Below, piece after piece: positions 61,931-64,000 of a stretch of DNA of 64,000 nt. The notes beneath the pieces were generated by a model. The model was not told the origin of the DNA. It did not search any database and saw nothing but the letters and a program-made list of their open reading frames with translations. The stretch is from Chitinophaga filiformis (GTDB lineage: Bacteria; Bacteroidota; Bacteroidia; Chitinophagales; Chitinophagaceae), in assembly GCF_021646545.1 (NCBI RefSeq), contig NZ_JAKIRP010000001.1:682001-746000 (forward strand), read 5' to 3'. The stretch's first letter is position 1, and each line of letters starts with the position of its first letter. Both the position numbers and the translations under genes were made by a program.

Positions 61931-62104
61931 AAATTGCCGATTTTTCGCTGTTAAGTACGCTCCCGCTGCCGGGTATGTTACAAAGCTATTGGTTCCTCAC
62001 GTACCCGCCTTGTGCCCTTAACAATAATTAACAGTAAATAAAGCTATTTAACCAACAATTGAAAACCGAATAATGACTTTTGTATCAGAAAAAAATCAGA
62101 GCAT

Positions 62105-62869
62105 ATGAAGAACTTTTCAAAAACACTCCTTAGCGCTGCATTGGTTGCATTCTGCGGCATGACAGCCTTTGCGCAGGATAAGAATACCGGCGTGATCGAC
62201 TATGAAATAAATGCAAAGATGCCTCAACGTGGTGGTAATGAAGGTGACGGAGAAGAGCAGGTGATTACCTTCAATCAACACTTCTACTTCACTGGTGGCA
62301 AAGGCAAGCTTGAGACGGAACGTCCTGATTTCGGTGGTCGTGGTTTTGGTGGCGGACGTCCCGGCGCTGGACAGGGAGGCAATGGTGGTGGCCGCGGTGG
62401 TCGCTTTGGTGGTATGCGTGGTAACTTCGGAGGCGGATATGTAGACCTCAGTGGAAAGAAATACCTGCAGGTTTTCTCCAAACCGGAAGACAGCACTAAG
62501 ACTTACTACGCAGAAGAAGCCTATGCTCCTGCCAAGGATGCTAAACTGGCCGACAAGACGAAGAAAATTGCCGGTTACAATTGTAAAAAAGCGACTGTTA
62601 CTGTGCGTAACGAAGAATACACGGTATGGTATACACAAGACCTTCCTTTCAGCTACAGCCCTATCAATGGCCTGTTACCTGACGGTAATGGTGTAGTACT
62701 CTCTGCAGAAAGCAGCAGACGCTCTTTTACTGCTACCAAGGTGGACTTTAAACCAGTAACAACAGATGTTACATTACCGGCAAATGCAGAAAAAGTAACT
62801 GAAGACCAGTTGCGTGACATGCGCCGTGAAGCGATGCAGAAATTCCGTGAGCGGCAAAACGGGAATTAA
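62105..62869 (+). CDS. GLPGLI-family secreted protein with Gly/Arg-rich insert
   Basis: The 254-aa protein has a signal peptide (cleaved after TAFA) and the start GVIDYEINAKM of the GLPGLI family. The name-giving segment appears as SPINGLLPDGNGVVLSAES, slightly changed from GLPGLI. Residues about 77-111 are a glycine/arginine-rich insert (GGRGFGGGRPGAGQGGNGGG). The function of the family is unknown; members lie next to outer-membrane barrels of the CarboxypepD_reg-like type, as here (46-nt gap). Confidence 0.85.
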   Translation: MKNFSKTLLSAALVAFCGMTAFAQDKNTGVIDYEINAKMPQRGGNEGDGEEQVITFNQHFYFTGGKGKLETERPDFGGRGFGGGRPGAGQGGNGGGRGGRFGGMRGNFGGGYVDLSGKKYLQVFSKPEDSTKTYYAEEAYAPAKDAKLADKTKKIAGYNCKKATVTVRNEEYTVWYTQDLPFSYSPINGLLPDGNGVVLSAESSRRSFTATKVDFKPVTTDVTLPANAEKVTEDQLRDMRREAMQKFRERQNGN

Positions 62870-62914
62870 ATAAGACACTAATTTGCATCGTTCCTTCTTA
62901 CCAATTCCCTTTTC

Positions 62915-64000
62915 ATGAAAAGAATTACCCTTATTGCTACTTTACTGTTCCTGTTTGCGCTCTCCACACAAGCGCAGCAGGGGCAGATAAAGGGATTACT
63001 GACTGACTCTTCTGCAACACATCCTTTACCGGATGCAACCGTAGCCCTGCTGAATGGCAGGGATTCTTCCCTGGCGGCTACCGCCTTTACTGATAAAAAA
63101 GGGGCATTCTCTTTCACCGGTATCGCACTGGGCAACTACAGAGTATACATCACTTTCCTGGGTTACCAGCCGGTTTTTAAAAGCGTCACGATTTCGGCAA
63201 CCCAGCCTGTATCGGATATGGGAACCATACAACTCAAAGGCAAGGGCCTGCTGCTGAATGAAGTCGAGATCGTCCAGGAAGTGCCTCCCGTGGTGGTAAA
63301 ACTGGATACACTGGAATTCAACGCAGGTTCTTTTAAGACGAGGGAAAATGCGGTTGTGGAAGATCTGTTGAAAAAGTTGCCGGGCGTATCAGTAGATAAA
63401 GATGGCGTAATCACGGCACAGGGGGAAACCGTGAAAAGGGTATTGGTAGATGGCAAACCTTTTTTCAGTGATGATCCTAAACTGGCCACCAAGAACCTGC
63501 CGGCAGATATCATCGATAAGATACAGCTGATAGACCGTAAATCTGACCAGGCACAGTTCACCGGCATTGACGATGGCAACACGGAAAAAGCTATCAACAT
63601 CACGATCAAAAAAGATAAGAAAAAGGGCTTCTTCGGCAGAGCATCTGCCGGTTATGGAGACAACGATCGCTTTGCTGTCAACGCAAGTCTGAATACCTTC
63701 CAGGACAACAGGCAGTTATCCTTCCTGGGAAGTGGCAATAACGTGAATAATCTTGGTTATACCTTCAACGACGTCTTCAACTTCAACGGCAATGGCAGTG
63801 GAGGAGGAGGCAACGGAGGTGGTGGTGGCCGCGCCGGCGGAGGCGGCCGCGGTGCGGCACAATCCACCATTAGTAGTCTTGGCGGAAACAATGCCACTGG
63901 CATTACCCGTAACTGGAATGCAGGGTTTAACTACAACCAGGACTTCGGCTCAAAGCTGAAAATCAATGGCAGCTACTTTATCAACGATACGCGGACAGAA
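62915..64000 (+). CDS. Outer-membrane beta-barrel/TonB-dependent-receptor-like protein (3' partial)
   Basis: The frame is open from the ATG at 62915 to the end of the window, 362 codons. A signal peptide (MKRITLIATLLFLFALSTQA) precedes a carboxypeptidase-regulatory-like domain (GQIKGLLTDSSATHPLPDAT to NYRVYITFLGYQP), then a plug-like domain (ENAVVEDLLKKLPGVSVDKD, RVLVDGKPFFSDD, NLPADIIDKIQLIDRKSDQA) and barrel strands. A glycine-rich insert lies at about 292-314. This is the layout of Bacteroidota outer membrane beta-barrel family proteins; no TonB box can be assigned by eye. Probable partner of the GLPGLI protein. Confidence 0.9.
   Translation, partial: MKRITLIATLLFLFALSTQAQQGQIKGLLTDSSATHPLPDATVALLNGRDSSLAATAFTDKKGAFSFTGIALGNYRVYITFLGYQPVFKSVTISATQPVSDMGTIQLKGKGLLLNEVEIVQEVPPVVVKLDTLEFNAGSFKTRENAVVEDLLKKLPGVSVDKDGVITAQGETVKRVLVDGKPFFSDDPKLATKNLPADIIDKIQLIDRKSDQAQFTGIDDGNTEKAINITIKKDKKKGFFGRASAGYGDNDRFAVNASLNTFQDNRQLSFLGSGNNVNNLGYTFNDVFNFNGNGSGGGGNGGGGGRAGGGGRGAAQSTISSLGGNNATGITRNWNAGFNYNQDFGSKLKINGSYFINDTRTE

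Overview
The window looks like chromosomal DNA of a gliding-type Bacteroidota, most likely a Chitinophaga-like member of the Chitinophagaceae. The evidence is a SusD-family lipoprotein, the gliding lipoprotein GldH, BatD/BatE, a GLPGLI protein next to an outer-membrane beta-barrel protein, DUF4834, a fused ccoN-ccoO gene, a very long low-complexity N-terminus on IF-2, and repeated use of the Bacteroidota -7 promoter element TAnnTTTG. This placement is by family knowledge; no database search was possible. No prophage, insertion sequence, CRISPR array or rRNA was seen. Both ends cut a gene.

Layout. 1-5.4 kb: 3' end of a susD gene, accessory methionine aminopeptidase and thymidylate kinase (minus), then a divergent HxlR repressor / NmrA-type reductase pair with a visible operator, and an AraC regulator. 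5.4-10.6 kb: a tightly coupled six-gene minus-strand operon (two secreted YHS proteins, DoxX, DinB, an NRDE Ntn-hydrolase-like domain fused to an ATP-grasp ligase, and a LysE exporter). An upstream AraC-type tandem operator is repeated at identical geometry in front of a decayed carboxymuconolactone-decarboxylase-like gene. 10.4-13.4 kb: 11-bp phased repeats, a hypothetical gene, a tRNA with anticodon CAU, a HAD phosphatase and small membrane proteins. 13.5-19 kb: rimP-nusA-infB with a terminator-like hairpin abutting the rimP start. 19-34.5 kb: housekeeping genes (SurA-like chaperone, purF, sixA, proC, dusB, cdsA, psd, yjjG), a large Dna2-like nuclease-helicase and a NUMOD4/HNH protein.

34.6-43.2 kb: batD-batE, a LytTR regulator and a short LytS-like kinase with a degenerate ATP site, then gldH-histidine kinase-response regulator, yicC and a pseudouridine synthase (all minus). 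43.2-54.7 kb: a complete microaerobic respiration locus: an Fnr-like regulator, ccoI, ccoS, ccoNO, ccoQ, ccoP, ccoG, ccoH, a TauE/SafE-type membrane protein and hemN. FNR-box-like sites sit at exactly the same distance (33 bp centre to centre) from the -7 elements of ccoI and ccoS, and a 116-bp inverted array of 11-bp units lies between fnr and ccoI. 55-64 kb: lpxD, an unknown lipoprotein, an epimerase-like SDR, 3-hydroxyacyl-CoA dehydrogenase, pheS, a two-component system, and a GLPGLI / outer-membrane barrel pair that share glycine-rich inserts.

The strongest leads for something undescribed are the YHS-DoxX-DinB-NRDE/ATP-grasp-LysE operon with its duplicated 21-bp-spaced operator, and the 11-bp phased GGGT repeats seen at two loci.
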